Below, one piece after another: positions 31,007 to 42,800 of a stretch of DNA of 64,000 nucleotides (positions within the stretch are counted from its first letter, which is position 1; the number at the start of each line of letters is the position of its first letter). This DNA is from Cladorhizidae sp. MBARI D1340-BT2 (taxonomy: Eukaryota > Porifera > Demospongiae > Poecilosclerida > Cladorhizidae): the NCBI GenBank assembly GCA_028752905.1, contig JAQNBH010000014.1, positions 17,777,250 through 17,841,249 on the forward strand. The letters are read 5' to 3'. Made by a program: the position numbers and the translations under genes. The notes under the pieces are model-generated. The model did not search any database and was not told where the DNA came from. It worked only from the letters and a program-made list of their open reading frames with translations.

Positions 31007-34000
31007 ATGTCTACTAGAAGCAGGACGTTGATCTCTGAACCTGCCCGAACAAGTCAAGGAAGACCACTTTCCAACCCCGTCTGACACAGATGACGGCAGG
31101 CTTTCTCGGGACAGAGATGAACTAGAGTCCGAGGAAGACCTGATGGACACACATGCTTCTCACAGTGGTTCCCAGATGAACCAACTAATGAAAATGTTTG
31201 CCTTTATGCAGAAGCAGAGAGACCAGGCGGACGACAGAAGGAGAAAAGATGAGAGGGAAGATAGGAGACATGATAAAGAGGAGAGGCAACAAGAGAGGAT
31301 GAGCGCCAACAGCGAGAGGAAACACGTTGGTTAACAAATGAATCAGCAGGTGGAGGAGACCAGACGCGTGGAAGACGCAGAGAGGAAGCTGGCAGATGCA
31401 GAGACTTGCCGGCTAGAGAGAGAAGAGGCTGACATACGTCAGCAAGAACGTGACAAGGAGGAGAGCAGGCAAGGATGCCCCGGTCTTTGCCTCTCTCACA
31501 GACGTCTCGGAGTTGGAGGGCTTTCTGGACACGTTTTCCCTCCACATGTCCACCTTCGACGTCCCTCCAGAATTTTGGGTCGGCACTATCCTTCCAAGAC
31601 TAGACCCTGCCTCCAGGAACTATCTGGGAGGGTTGCCTGAGGGTCCGGTGAAGGACTTTGCTCACCTCCGCACCACCCTTCTCGACTACCATGGCATCAC
31701 AACGGACTTCTACCGCGTCCAGTGGCGTAATATGGCTCTACTACCGAAGGAGTCTACCCACGACCTGGTCAAACGAGCTGAGCTGACATTTGCCCGCTGG
31801 TCCAAGCATCAGACCGACAAGCAAGGAGTGAGCAGATTGATGGTCATGGAGGAGGCTCTCTCTCTCATTCCCGACCATGTCGCGACCTGGGTCTGTACCC
31901 AACATCCCAAGACCCCCAAGGAGCTGGCCAACCTGGCAGATGAGTTCAAGATCCATTACAAGCCCGGCGGTTATGGTCCCGCCCAGAGCAACTTCGTCCA
32001 GGGGGAGGTGGTGGATATCGACCCAGACCAAAGCTGGATCAGAACAAACCAGAGTCAGCCAAGCCAGATGAGATGGCTGGACCCAAAGAGGGAGGGAAAG
32101 ACCGTCTACCTGCCTTCGACCCTACTCTCGGACCTAGATGCTACCATTGCCAGGAGTATGGCCACATCGCCATCAAATGCCCAAAGAAGGGGCTCACCCT
32201 GATAGGCATGACCCCCAATGCATTACCTCTTATCTTCCACCCAGGTAGCATCAATGGACAGCAGGTGGACAAGATCGCCATCGACACCGGCTCCACCCAC
32301 TCCCACATCCATGGCAGATGGGTCCAGTCCAAGGATATGACGAGAAAGTCCTTGCTGATAGAAGGTATCCATGGAGCGGTGAAGAGATTACCCCTAGCCA
32401 GAGTGACGGTGTCAGTCGGAGGGAAGCAGCACACTTGCCTGATGGCAGTTAATAACAAGCTCCGGATGGATGCTCTCTTTGGGCACTGACTTCCCAGGTT
32501 TGTGCGATCTCCTCCCAGCTCAACTCACCACCCCCAGACATACTAGACCTCACCGCCTATGTGCCAGACCAAACTCATATGCAGAGGCTGTGGACTCAGC
32601 CACGCCCGAACCCTCCTCTGAGAGTGAAGAGGAGTCTGGCGAGCTCTCCTCCTCTTCCGTGAGTGACTCCACCTCAGAGTTGTCTCACGGTGGTGACAGT
32701 GACTTAGATGATGGCAACAGCAGCGGTTTCGCATCAGAGGGTGAGTCTGACGACCAGGCAAGTGGTTCTGATACTATTGTAATTTCCCCCAATCCTCCAG
32801 CACTGACAGAAGAGCCAACCTTGGTCCTGGAGCTAACAACCTTGGCGGATAACTCTCCGCCCCGCATAACCCGACCAGAGTCCTGTAGGAGTGATAGAAG
32901 GAAGGAGAGACGTAAACACGCAGCCATCTGGGGTCAACCCCTCCCCCTTGATGGACACAGACCCCAGCTTGCAGGTTTACAGCAGAAAGACCCCTCACTG
33001 GCGGCCATCAGGAAACAGTGTACCAGACCCGACTCCAAATTCTTCAAGGTCAACGACCTCATCTACCGCCTGTTGAAGCCAGCCAGGTGGGCAGAGATGG
33101 TGGTTCAGCTCGTACTACCCAGTGCATACAGGGAGACAGCTCTAAGGGCAGCTCATCAACCTCCCTGGGCCGGTCACCTTGGCAGGACAAAGACGACAGA
33201 CAGCGTGATGAGAACAGATTCTTCTGGTCAGGAATGAGGGAAGATGTGTGGCTGAACTGTGCAGCAGGTGCCAGGTGCGCCAGAAGACTGCCTCTGGTCG
33301 GATAAGGAAGGTACCTCTCATACCCTTACCTATAATGCGTAACCCTTTCTCCCGCATAGCCATGGACTTCATTGGACCCCTTCCCTCGACGGCAGATGGC
33401 CACAAATATATATTAACCATCTGCGACTATGGCACCCGGTTCCCTGAGGCCATTCCCATGAGGACCACCACCAGTCAGGATGTGGCAGAGGCACTGATCG
33501 GGATCTTCGCCAGGATGGGCGTCCCAGACGAGATCTTGACAGATCGGGGCTCCAACTTCATCAGTAGCCTCATGAAATAATTCTACCGCCTATTTGGCAT
33601 CAAGGGTATCCGGACCGCAGCCTACCATCCCGAGACAGATGGGTTGATAGAGAGGTTCAATGGAACACTCAAAGCCATGCTACGGAAGTTCATGGAGGAG
33701 TTCAACGGGCAATGGGAAAAAGCCCTTCCATTTCTGTTATTTGCTTACAGAGAAGTCCCACAGGAGTCTACCGGCTAGTGCCCATTTGAACTCCTCTATG
33801 GCAGAACACCCAGAGGCCCACTAAACATCCTCAGACAGGACTGGGAATGCCCCACCACTGGCCTAGAGAGTGTGCTCTCCTACCTCCAGTCTGTCTATTC
33901 TCACCTCGACTCAGCCAGGGAGAAGGCCACGGAATCCGAATCCAAGGCCAAAGGCAAGATGAAGGAGAGATATGACCAGAAAATCCCTCAAAGAGATCTC

Positions 34001-35700
34001 AAAGAGTGTGAGCTAGTTCTGGTCATGTTACCTTCTTCTTCCAACAAGCTGCTGGCAAAGTGGCAGGTCCATTTCCTGTAACAGAAAAGCTCTCCGCCAC
34101 CACCTACCATGTGCGCATGGACACCAGCAGCAGACCTCTCCGAACCTTCCATGTGAACATGCTGACTAGGTGGGAGGCCCCCTCTGCGGTCCGCCTGCTG
34201 GGAAGGATCGCTAATGGCCAGGAACATGTGACCTCCCTGGCCTGTGACATACCCACCGGGCCCGAAACCACCCCCATCCTACACACTTTCATCAACCCAG
34301 ACCTGACACCCTCGCAGACTGAAGAGCTGATGTTGCTGCTGAAAAATCACGAGGTGTTCACAGACCACCCTGGCCACACATCAGAGGCACAGATAGTGAT
34401 ACAGACAGGTGATGCACCCAATCCATCCCCCCCCCCTACAGACTGCCCCATGAGAGACTGGAGCTGGTGAAGCAGGAGGTACAGCAGATGCTCCGAGATG
34501 ACCTGATTGAAGTCTCCGATAGTGCCTGGGCCTCCCCAATTGTGCTAGTGGCTAAGAAGGACAGGTTGCTGCGGCTTTGTGTTGACTATCGGAAGCTCAA
34601 TGCATTGACCCGTCCAGACCCCTTCCCGATGCCCAGAATTGATGACCTGATGGACGGGCTGGTGGGAGCCTCCTACATCACCACCCTTGACCTTACCAAG
34701 GGGTATTGGCAAGTGCCGGTCCATGCAGACTCCAGAGATAAGACGGCATTTGTCACACCCTTTGGTAAGTATCATTTCAAGGTTATGCCCTTTGGATTGG
34801 TGGGAGCACCTGCCGTGTTCCAAAGAATGATGAACCGGCTCTTTGCGGAGAAAGCGGAGTTTGTGGCAGCATACATGGATGATGTTGTCATTTTCAGCAG
34901 GACCTGGGAACAACATCTGATGCACTGCGACTACGTCCTCTCCCGCATCCACCAAGCCGGCCTGACATTGAAAAGATCTAAATGTAAGTTAGCCACTTTT
35001 GACTGCCTCTACTTAGGCCATTTAGTAGGCAGGGGCTGTGTCAGACCAGATGTGGCCAAGACAGATGCCGTGCGGAACTTTGCCATCCCCCAGAGGAAGA
35101 AAGATGTTCGCTCCTTTTTGGGCATGGTGGGATACTACCAGAGATTCATCCCATCCTATGCATCCATAGCAGCCCCTCTATCGGACCTTACCAAGAAGGA
35201 CCTGCCGGACCGGGTCCACTGGGAGAACATCCACCAGAGAGCCTTCGACTCACTGAAGGATGCCCTCACATCCAGCCCTGTACTGCAGGGACCTGATTTC
35301 TCCAGACCCTTCGTCATCCAGACCGATGCCTCCGATATAGGTATCGGTGCAGTACTCAGCCAGGTGGACACAGCACTGGGTGACAGGCCGGTGGCTTACT
35401 ACTCCCGGAAGTTGAAACCAAGGGAGAGAAACTATGCGGCAACGGAAAAGGAGTGCTTGGCAGTGGTGGAGGGAGTCCGACACTTCAGTGTCTACATCAC
35501 TGGAGTGCAGTTCACCATCGTGAACTGCACTCCAGTTGCTGTCCACAATGAAAGATACCTGAGGCCGACTATACCGCTGGTCTCTCCTCCTCCAACCCTA
35601 CCATTATGAGATACAGCATCGTCCGGGTCGTCACCATTCAAATGCAGACGGACTGTCACGGCAGGCTTGGGATGAGGAAGACACCCCCACTTCACAGCAG
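31007..35700 (+). pseudogene. Gag-Pol of the second Gmr1-like element, with frameshifts and stops
   Basis: Gag starts near 31007 (MSTRSRTLISE), shifts frame, then encodes a highly charged helical stretch (31200-31320). A capsid region (31450-32060) has a SCAN-like end (MEEALSLIPDHVATWV ... LANLADEF). Zinc knuckle CYHCQEYGHIAIKC and protease AIDTGSTHSHI lie at 32073-32489. Integrase (about 33100-33780) has AMDFIGPLP, LTDRGSNF and a TAA at 33578-33580 before the third acidic residue. The RT (34467-35500, AAYMDDVVIFS) is open, but RNase H is broken at 35499-35536 by a perfect inverted repeat. Other stops include TAG near 33777. The order integrase then RT is the same as in the 18389-23834 element. 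Confidence 0.87.
35499..35536. repeat. Perfect 17-bp inverted repeat within RNase H
   Basis: ACTGGAGTGCAGTTCAC, spacer CATC, then its exact reverse complement GTGAACTGCACTCCAGT. It replaces coding sequence expected after the FTIV of RNase H and shifts the frame. Confidence 0.9.
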
Positions 35701-35717
35701 GAGGGAGAGGAGGGGAG

Positions 35718-36051
35718 TGTCATGGATCCCCCAACCAAAGGAACCCCCGACATCAAACCAAGACCAAACCCACAAGACCATATAAGGTCATAACTGAGAA
35801 CTGGCATAGGGACCACTAATATGTAACTAGGTTAACCATAGAATAGATCATGCACAAGACACAGAACTGATCATTAGTATGCATATTGCCTTATATAGTC
35901 TGGCCTGGGTTCATGGCTGGCAGCCTACTCAGCTCATGGACAGGGCTAGAATGTCTCTTGTAAGTTAAAGCAGTGAAGACACATCAATTCCTACTATCAT
36001 CTGCACTGGGTTGCTATCTCCAGCGATATAACGAGCTAGTTATCCGTAACA
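35718..36051 (+). repeat. 3' LTR of the second Gmr1-like element
   Basis: 334 bp, same ends as the 5' LTR, with a 9-bp deletion (cctactcagctc against cctacttaaaggagccagctc) and a few substitutions. Confidence 0.9.
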
Positions 36052-36098
36052 CCCCCCCCCCCCCCCCCCCCAATGTAAAACATCTTCCTACGCCCCTG
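36052..36098 (+). repeat. Right terminal end of the decayed ZMYM1-type hAT
   Basis: A C-run followed by aatgtaaaacatcttcctac and gcccctg. In reverse complement it starts caggggcgtaggaag, a typical hAT end and similar to caggggaggaggaag at 36430. The gypsy element 30559-36051 split this end from the body (30541-30558 ends tttggtgccccccc). I could not find the left end. Confidence 0.55.
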
Positions 36099-36429
36099 AA
36101 CTCTATTGGATTCGCTTTGTCAAAAAAAGGGTTGGAAGAAGGAGCCAATGATGTAGACAACGAACTCAGATTATTCCCCACGAGTATATTGTTTTATCAT
36201 TTATTATACTTTCAAAATCCCTACAGGTAAGGGTCTGGATAATGAGAAATGCATGTAACAATACTCTAACAACATAGTGATAACATGTCAGGGAAAACAC
36301 CACCACTCCCTGATAATCTGACACATGCACAGTCAGCCAGCCATAACCGCAACCACACACAGGAAGCCACAAGACCACAGCCCCCGAATGGGAGAAGACA
36401 ATGACCACTATAATTATTGATTCAAAATG
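36099..36429. repeat. Non-coding DNA with a dispersed repeat
   Basis: 36208-36290 (tttcaaaatccctacaggta, then agggtct and tactctaacaacatagt) recurs as a direct repeat at 39440-39515. No gene seen. Confidence 0.6.
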
Positions 36430-36601
36430 CAGGGGAGGAGGAAGCTCGGCTGCATTTGATAAGGCAATTGAAGCCATGCCCACTGAAACCACGCCCACTA
36501 TAACGCCCACTATATAGTGTACCAAGGAAACGTGTGTTACAGGAACAGGAAATAGAAATATGAAGTGCTATCATATTCATTACATTGTTTTATTGTTTTG
36601 C

Positions 36602-36760
36602 AGTGTCAGGGATCTCCCTCCTAGTATAAGCCCCGACTATATAGACCCTGACCCCCAAGAGGACATATGAGATAGGGTGAACTATCTGAGAACCACAACT
36701 ATAATTATAGTCTAAACAAAGTCACCATGATCAAAATTTTATTAATGAACACAGTGATTC
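36602..36760 (+). repeat. Possible diverged solo-LTR fragment
   Basis: tgtcagggatctccc, a later ccccgac, then acatatgagatagg and ctgagaac follow the same order as tgtcatggatccccc, cccccgac, ccatataaggtc and ctgagaac at the start of the second gypsy LTR. The match is weak and the 3' end is not found. Confidence 0.25.
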
Positions 36761-37040
36761 TTCATGTTGACTAGCCGATTCTGATTGGCCAGGAAATAGT
36801 GTTTGATGCATTACTATTACTTATATCATTATGGACTGAATAGCTATGTACCAAGCAGTAGCCTATTCAAAGGAGCTGGAATTACTTATATTGTGAATTA
36901 TGTTATCCTATTTCTAAGAGATAGCAAGATTCTGAGGTAGCTTATAGCTTAGTAATCCACTACATGCAGGTAATAAATAATGACAAAATTGTTTTTGTTT
37001 GACTACATGTGATAATTATTTATGCTAATGTAAACAAAAA

Positions 37041-39080
37041 TTATTGAAAAGTACCAAATATTTTAAGTCTATGTTCAGAGTCACCAACAAATTCATTTGC
37101 AATGCTAGCTAAGTCTAGCTTATCAGTAATATCCTTATGAGCATGCAAAACCATGAAGTTGTTTAGCCTCTCTTGACCCACGGTGTTTCTTAGGTAGGTC
37201 TTCACATGACAGAGAGCACTGAAGGACCTCTCGGATGTGGAATTTGAGGCTGGCATAATGAGGACAAGTTTAAGCACAACACAGACCTGAGACAGAAGAC
37301 CTCGCTGAGCATCTGTAAATGAAAAAAACAAACTTCTTGATGGATGTGAATTCTCTTCAGGGAAAAATGAATGCTTGGATTCTGTTCCAAAGGTTAGCAA
37401 CTGAGCTTGCAGAGTTTCTGGCTGCAAATCATCTTCATAAAATGAAGTGACAAAGACAAATTCAACTGTGAAATCCAAGTTTTCAGATGCTTTCTGTTCA
37501 AGATTTCTGTATACTTCATACCCAGGTTGCTAGAATCTATCCTGTATTCAGCTCACTGCTAGATCGATAGCTTCAAAATAGTGCTGTCTATAGATATCTT
37601 TAGGAGACTGATGAAAATAAGCTTCAGCTGTCCCAGATTCATACCTTCTAGGAATCCTACGTTGACGTGGCAACTGGGGTTCAATATCAAGTGGCTCTGC
37701 AATGCTTGTCACCTTTGACCAAAACAAATCATCAATTCATAATGTCTGAAGAGTACGAACTACTGTAGCTCCAATATGTTGTCCTTCAGCTGCAGATCAA
37801 CTTTCTCTTGTAAAGATCTACTGAGGTTATCGGTGTGACGCAGCACCATTTCTCCCAACATTGTCCAAAAAAGAAAATCAAACGTCTTCATTTGTGCACT
37901 TACTCCTTGGATCCTGGCCTTGCTCTCTGTATCCTTGGCCAAGTGTTTAATAGAGAATAATTGTTGAGGATGCTAAATTGACTGTCCCCGATGGACATAG
38001 GAGTCGAATGCTTGAAGGGTGGCCTTAAATCACTCTCTGCTTTCAGCTCACGGAATATGCCATCTCGACGTGGTGAGCACTTAATCAGCTTAGTGATTTC
38101 ATGTGTCGTTTCCATGAAGGATTTCATTACCTTCGACTGCTTCACATAGTCATTGGCACCAAATTTAAGGAGTGACAGTAGCAGTGAGGTTCTTCATCCT
38201 GGACCCACTTCGCCACACCACTTCTAGAGCCAACCATAGTATATAGTGCTACAGCCATCATAGCACTGTCCACGAACAGATAAATTTAGTCGGGTCAAGG
38301 TATCTTTAATGACGTAGAAGAGGGTAGCTGAATCAAATGGAACAGCATAGAGCCCAATGAACTCTTCATCAACTTCAAAATCATCACCAATGTGATGAAA
38401 TACTATAGTGACTTGTTACTGGTTGGTCACATCTGTTGTCTCGTCAATCATTACAGTTAGAAATGGTGACTTGTGTAGCCGTTTAATGATTTATCTAATA
38501 ACTGAAACAGCCATCATCTTGATCACAGTGAATTATGAATTTCATGTGAAGTTTATTTGTTACTCTTTCTCTTTAACCAATCAAGAATCTCACCATCTTC
38601 TTCTCCGAGATGCTTCAAAAGCTGGATGAGATTGCTCTCACCATCATCATCATCATCATGCCCCCGAAGAGGTAAGCCCTGTCTAGTCAAAAATTTGATG
38701 CAGGACATAATTTTCAGCAGCATCTTCCTATTTCTCTCCAATTCAATAGCATTCTGCCTTGAGAGATGTGCACCAGTGGCAGGCAAAGTAATAATTGCTT
38801 CAACTGCTTCCAAGTGACACTTGCTCTTCTCATGCCCATTGAACACAGTAGTGGCATCCTTCCAACTATGGAAACCTTTGGAAACCTAAGGAATAATTAA
38901 TGTGCAACATAGCTAGCCAGCTAGCTTGCCATAATAGAGCTGTAGTTCCGAACATGTAATTATATTTACTGAACTTACAAAAGCAGGATCTGCCATAGTG
39001 CTGGTTTTATTCTTCTTCTCCAAGAACACCCTCATACATATCTGGCAGAAAACTGTGTCCTCAGCCTCTCTGTAGTATCT
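37041..39080 (-). pseudogene. ZMYM1/TTF-type hAT transposase relic with an apparent intron
   Basis: Read on the minus strand, 38989-39080 gives part of a TTF zinc finger (DTVFCQICMRVFLEKKNKT) and ends at a GTAAGTTCAG donor. After about 100 bp an acceptor (attccttag) leads to KGFHSWKDATTVFNGHEKSK and then IKFLTRQGLPLRGHDDDDDG (38553-38880), ending in a stop. Remnants of the core follow in broken frames (37760-38330). The C-terminal dimerisation block is still open in 37041-37478 (MPASNSTSERSFSALCHVKT, LNNFMVLHAHKDITDKLDL). The gene is dead. It resembles the relic at 28225-30450. Confidence 0.78.
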
Positions 39081-39702
39081 AATATATATTGACTATATAT
39101 ATATATTTGGAGAGTGCTACAGGGTGAGGGTCGGGATCTTCAGGAGTCTGGACACACATAGGTCTAGAATCTAGATGGAGCGTCTGGTGGGAAGCTAGGG
39201 CTCTCATATCTAGGCATCACAAGGTGTTACCCTAGTAGCTTGGGTATCGGCTACTGGTTATTATTATTATTAGGCGAGGTAGGAAGACCTTTAGCCAGGA
39301 GAGGGTAATTTCCCCGACATAAGACACAATCCAAGAATTACAACTGCACAAATCTATTGGGGGGGGGGGGGGGGGGGGGAAATCACTCGGTCCTTTACAG
39401 CACTAATACCCATGTTTCAAATATTATTAATAATAACCCTTTCAAAATCCCTACAGGTAAGGGTCTCACTAAATGAGTAATGCATATAACAATAACAATA
39501 CTCTAGCAACATAGTAATAACACACAATCAAATGCACAAATCTATTGGGAAAAATCACTCAGTCTCCTTCACAACACTAATACAATAATGACAGTATTTT
39601 TTTACTCATGTTGACAGAAGTATCGTATATAGTGTCCAGTCAATGGACCGATATTGAAATACTTCTAGCTCATAATCCAAATCACAAGAATTACATTTTC
39701 TC
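39081..39702. other. Repeat-bearing DNA next to the CD225 gene B 3' end
   Basis: Contains a G-run (39359-39379) and a duplicated segment (tgcacaaatctattggg at 39344 and again at 39534, each followed by atcactc). It also holds the direct repeat shared with 36208-36290. No gene seen. Confidence 0.6.
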
Positions 39703-39897
39703 TCAAAATCCTTCATCAAAGAAGTGGCTGAGATATACCAGAGCACTACCAGTCATTGCTCCAATAATTGCTATGATGGAAATGATGAGTATGAATGCAA
39801 AAAGTTCTACAAGAATGCAGCAACACCCAGCCAAGGTGCAGCACTGGGAAATTTGTCTGGCCCATGGGTAAGCTTCTCTATCCCCGTCAATTAAGAT
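39703..39897 (-). CDS. CD225 gene B, exon 5 (loop, second membrane segment, stop)
   Basis: 64 codons plus TGA after the acceptor cccactacag. It contains GDREAYPWARQIS, the family loop. Confidence 0.83.
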   Translation of the reverse strand: MLIDGDREAYPWARQISQCCTLAGCCCILVELFAFILIISIIAIIGAMTGSALVYLSHFFDEGF

Positions 39898-42800
39898 CTG
39901 TAGTGGGAATTGGCAAGAAAACAACAAACAACAATACACACTCAGTAACCACCTATGGTTGCTATGGCAGTCAGAGACATGAAACAGTGAAAGGACTAAG
40001 CAACAGTTTATATAACTCCCCACATTAATATACGTTCCCTAGCTTGTGCACAGAACTACACAAAATAAAACACTCTTGTGTCTAATCAACTCCATGTCCT
40101 GTGGTATATACCACTTCTTTAATGGTTGCTATGGCAGTCAGAGACATGAAACAGTGAAAGGACTAAGCAACAGTTTATATAACTCCCCACATTAATATAC
40201 GTTCCCTAGCTTGTGCACAGAACTACACAAAATAAAACACTCTTGTGTCTAATCAACACCATGTCCTGTGGCTACTACAAGTTCAGTTCCAATGCAATAA
40301 TAAAAAACTCTGACAATGCCAGTAAAATCACAAACATAACATTACAAGCTGCTGCATGTTTAGTACTGAATTAGATGTAGCTACCACTTACACAAATTAG
40401 AACCTCTTACTAAACCTTCAACTTGCACAGAATTAAAGCACTTGTCATCATTTACATAACCAACAACTTTTTTGTTTGACTTACAATTAACGATGCAATG
40501 TTGGCTGGAATGGCAAAAATAAAGAGGGAGGGGTTACAGAAACTCAGTATCAGCAACATAATGGAGACGGATAAATAGATCCAGTTGTAATTCCGGTAGC
40601 CGTACCTTCCATATCTACCACCAATCGTGTTCTCCTGAGAAGCAGCATTACCTGTTTGCTGATCAAAATATATTAGCATAACTAAGATAGTTATGATCTC
40701 AATAATCAACTAGAAATTTAGATACTCGATCTAGAAAGTTGATTATTGAGAAGGCCATTGTAATTTTGTTATGTCAACTTGAGAGTTCATTGTGAACATT
40801 ATCCCTGCATATATTTACAAGTTAAACATTCTAAATCCAAATGTCAATATGGTATTGGTCACTCCCACCGCATGGTTTATTGGAGTTTGTAGACCTGTAG
40901 GGACAAGTTTCAGTAAGCTCCGCACTGATCAAATTACACTCTAGCTTGTGGTATCGACCCACTCACTTGTTATTCAGACATAGAACTACTCTCTAGCCTG
41001 TAGCCATAGAGATACTCTTTACTTGGTCATCCAGAAACAGCTAATCAGGCAAACTCTAGTTACTTCTGCTTGTAGAGGCTGGAATTAGTTGGCTGTCGCA
41101 CACAGTAATGCACTGCAGCTCAAGGACCATGTTCTGGTGTAGATTACTAGCCAACCCCAAACCACCGCGACCCTCACACGAGTACTATGATGTTACAACC
41201 AGCTGATGAAACTAAGATGGAGAAACACAAACAGGGCTAGCCAAGAGAAGCAAGACAAGAAAGACAATAGAGAGCGGAAGAGAAGGGAAAAAAGGTAGGA
41301 GGATCAATGAACCATGAACCATGGGAGGTAAGACTGTGGGGTATAAGTATTCCACAGTAGCAATGTGTACACATGATAAAAAATTGCAGATACTGTTTAG
41401 TCAAACCTTGCCCAGCTAATCCCACCCACATGTTACAGCTCTGGCATGCTGGACTGAGCTGACTAAAGGACTCCTCAGATATCATGACAGCTCTGGCATG
41501 CTGGACTGAGCTGACTAAAGGACTCCTCAGATATCATAACAGCTCTGGCATGCTGGACTGAGCTGACTAAAGGACTCCTCAGATATCATGACAGCTCTGG
41601 CATGCTGGACTGAGCTATCACAATACTAGTGTCAAGATTCAAGCAAAACACTATGTATGTTTTACAATGATTTTCTCTTTAATTTCCTCACCTACTCGAA
41701 ATTTTGTTGCACTGCCACTCACTGAGGAAAGTCGACTAAATTTTTCGTCGTCCATTCACTAACACTTGCATGCTATATACTCAGTCTTTTTTAAGTACAG
41801 TGACCTACAGTAGCTTAGTAGAAAGCTACGCAACCAGCGGTGGATCTTGGGAGAGTTGGGAGTCAGAAACTCACTTCAGTTACTTAATTGAGCTTTTTCT
41901 ACATGGTTGGTTTGCTTTATTGGTTATAATTACTCTTATTTTGATTTGAGGCTGGAGTTCAGATGCTATGCTGGTAATTACAAGCTGTCCTTGCAAGTAT
42001 CGTATTGCCACTTACCAACTCCCTCAGTGGGACATTGTCTAAAGTGTTGCTGCATGTGAACTATGGTAAGGAGAAAGGGATGCAGGAGTAATACCTATCT
42101 TCAAAACACTATGCCTACATCTAGACAGACAGACACTCTCATACCTCAGCATAGTTCTAACTACCCAAGTTGATCTAGGTTTAACAATTTCTGGACACAC
42201 AAAGTTCCACTAATAGTATATATATGGATGGGAGTGAGTGGAAAGTTCACGGTATATGGAAGTTGCATGTTATGCTTGCACCCTTCCCTCCTTCCATTAA
42301 TCTCCTCCACTCACTCCATCTTAGTAAATTCTACCTCCATCCATGACTACCTGTTGTATAATAATGGGCTGAGAAGGTGCAGCTGCTGCATGTGCCACTG
42401 GATAGATTGGATATTGTGCAGGAGTGTACTGTGGCTGTAGCACACCAGTGGCAGCTGACCTAGCAGTGTAGGGAGGGGGAAGAAACGGGTGAGTTGGCGA
42501 AACAGGAGCAGATACCTGAAGACGAAAAGGTTGCGTGCGAAGTGCACGGAAAGAGGGATAAGTGTTTCATAAACCCAACCAGAATTACACTTACTGAACT
42601 GTGACTTACCTGTTTGGCATCAGTCCTAGCAGCAACTGGTGTTACTGGGTTGCTAGAGCACATCAAAGCTGCATTTTTTGAAACTTCAGCACGAATGCCA
42701 GTTACGCTGTCATGACGCTGCTCCAGTTTTTCAAGGCACCCAGAAGCACAGTCATCTTGTGGCAGCACATTTGCTTCTTCTGTCTGACGAGGCTCCTCTG

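Larger units (their letters stand above)
30559..36051 (+). mobile_element. Second Gmr1-like gypsy retrotransposon, degraded, nested in the hAT relic
   Basis: LTRs lie at 30559-30901 and 35718-36051. A primer-binding site follows the first (tctggtggcagtg at 30902) and a polypurine tract (gagggagaggaggggag) precedes the second. The target was a run of C, so the 5-bp duplication is ccccc. The LTRs match closely, but the 5' copy has 9 extra bases near 30770. The coding part keeps Gag, zinc knuckle, protease, integrase, RT, RNase H order but is broken repeatedly. Confidence 0.9.
36430..39080 (-). mobile_element. Second ZMYM1-type hAT relic
   Basis: A likely left end caggggaggaggaagctc sits at 36430, and the decayed transposase occupies 37041-39080 on the minus strand. 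I could not identify the matching right end, so the boundary at 39080 is only the end of recognisable coding sequence. Direct repeats of unrelated sequence (36208-36290 and 39440-39515) flank the block. Confidence 0.55.
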
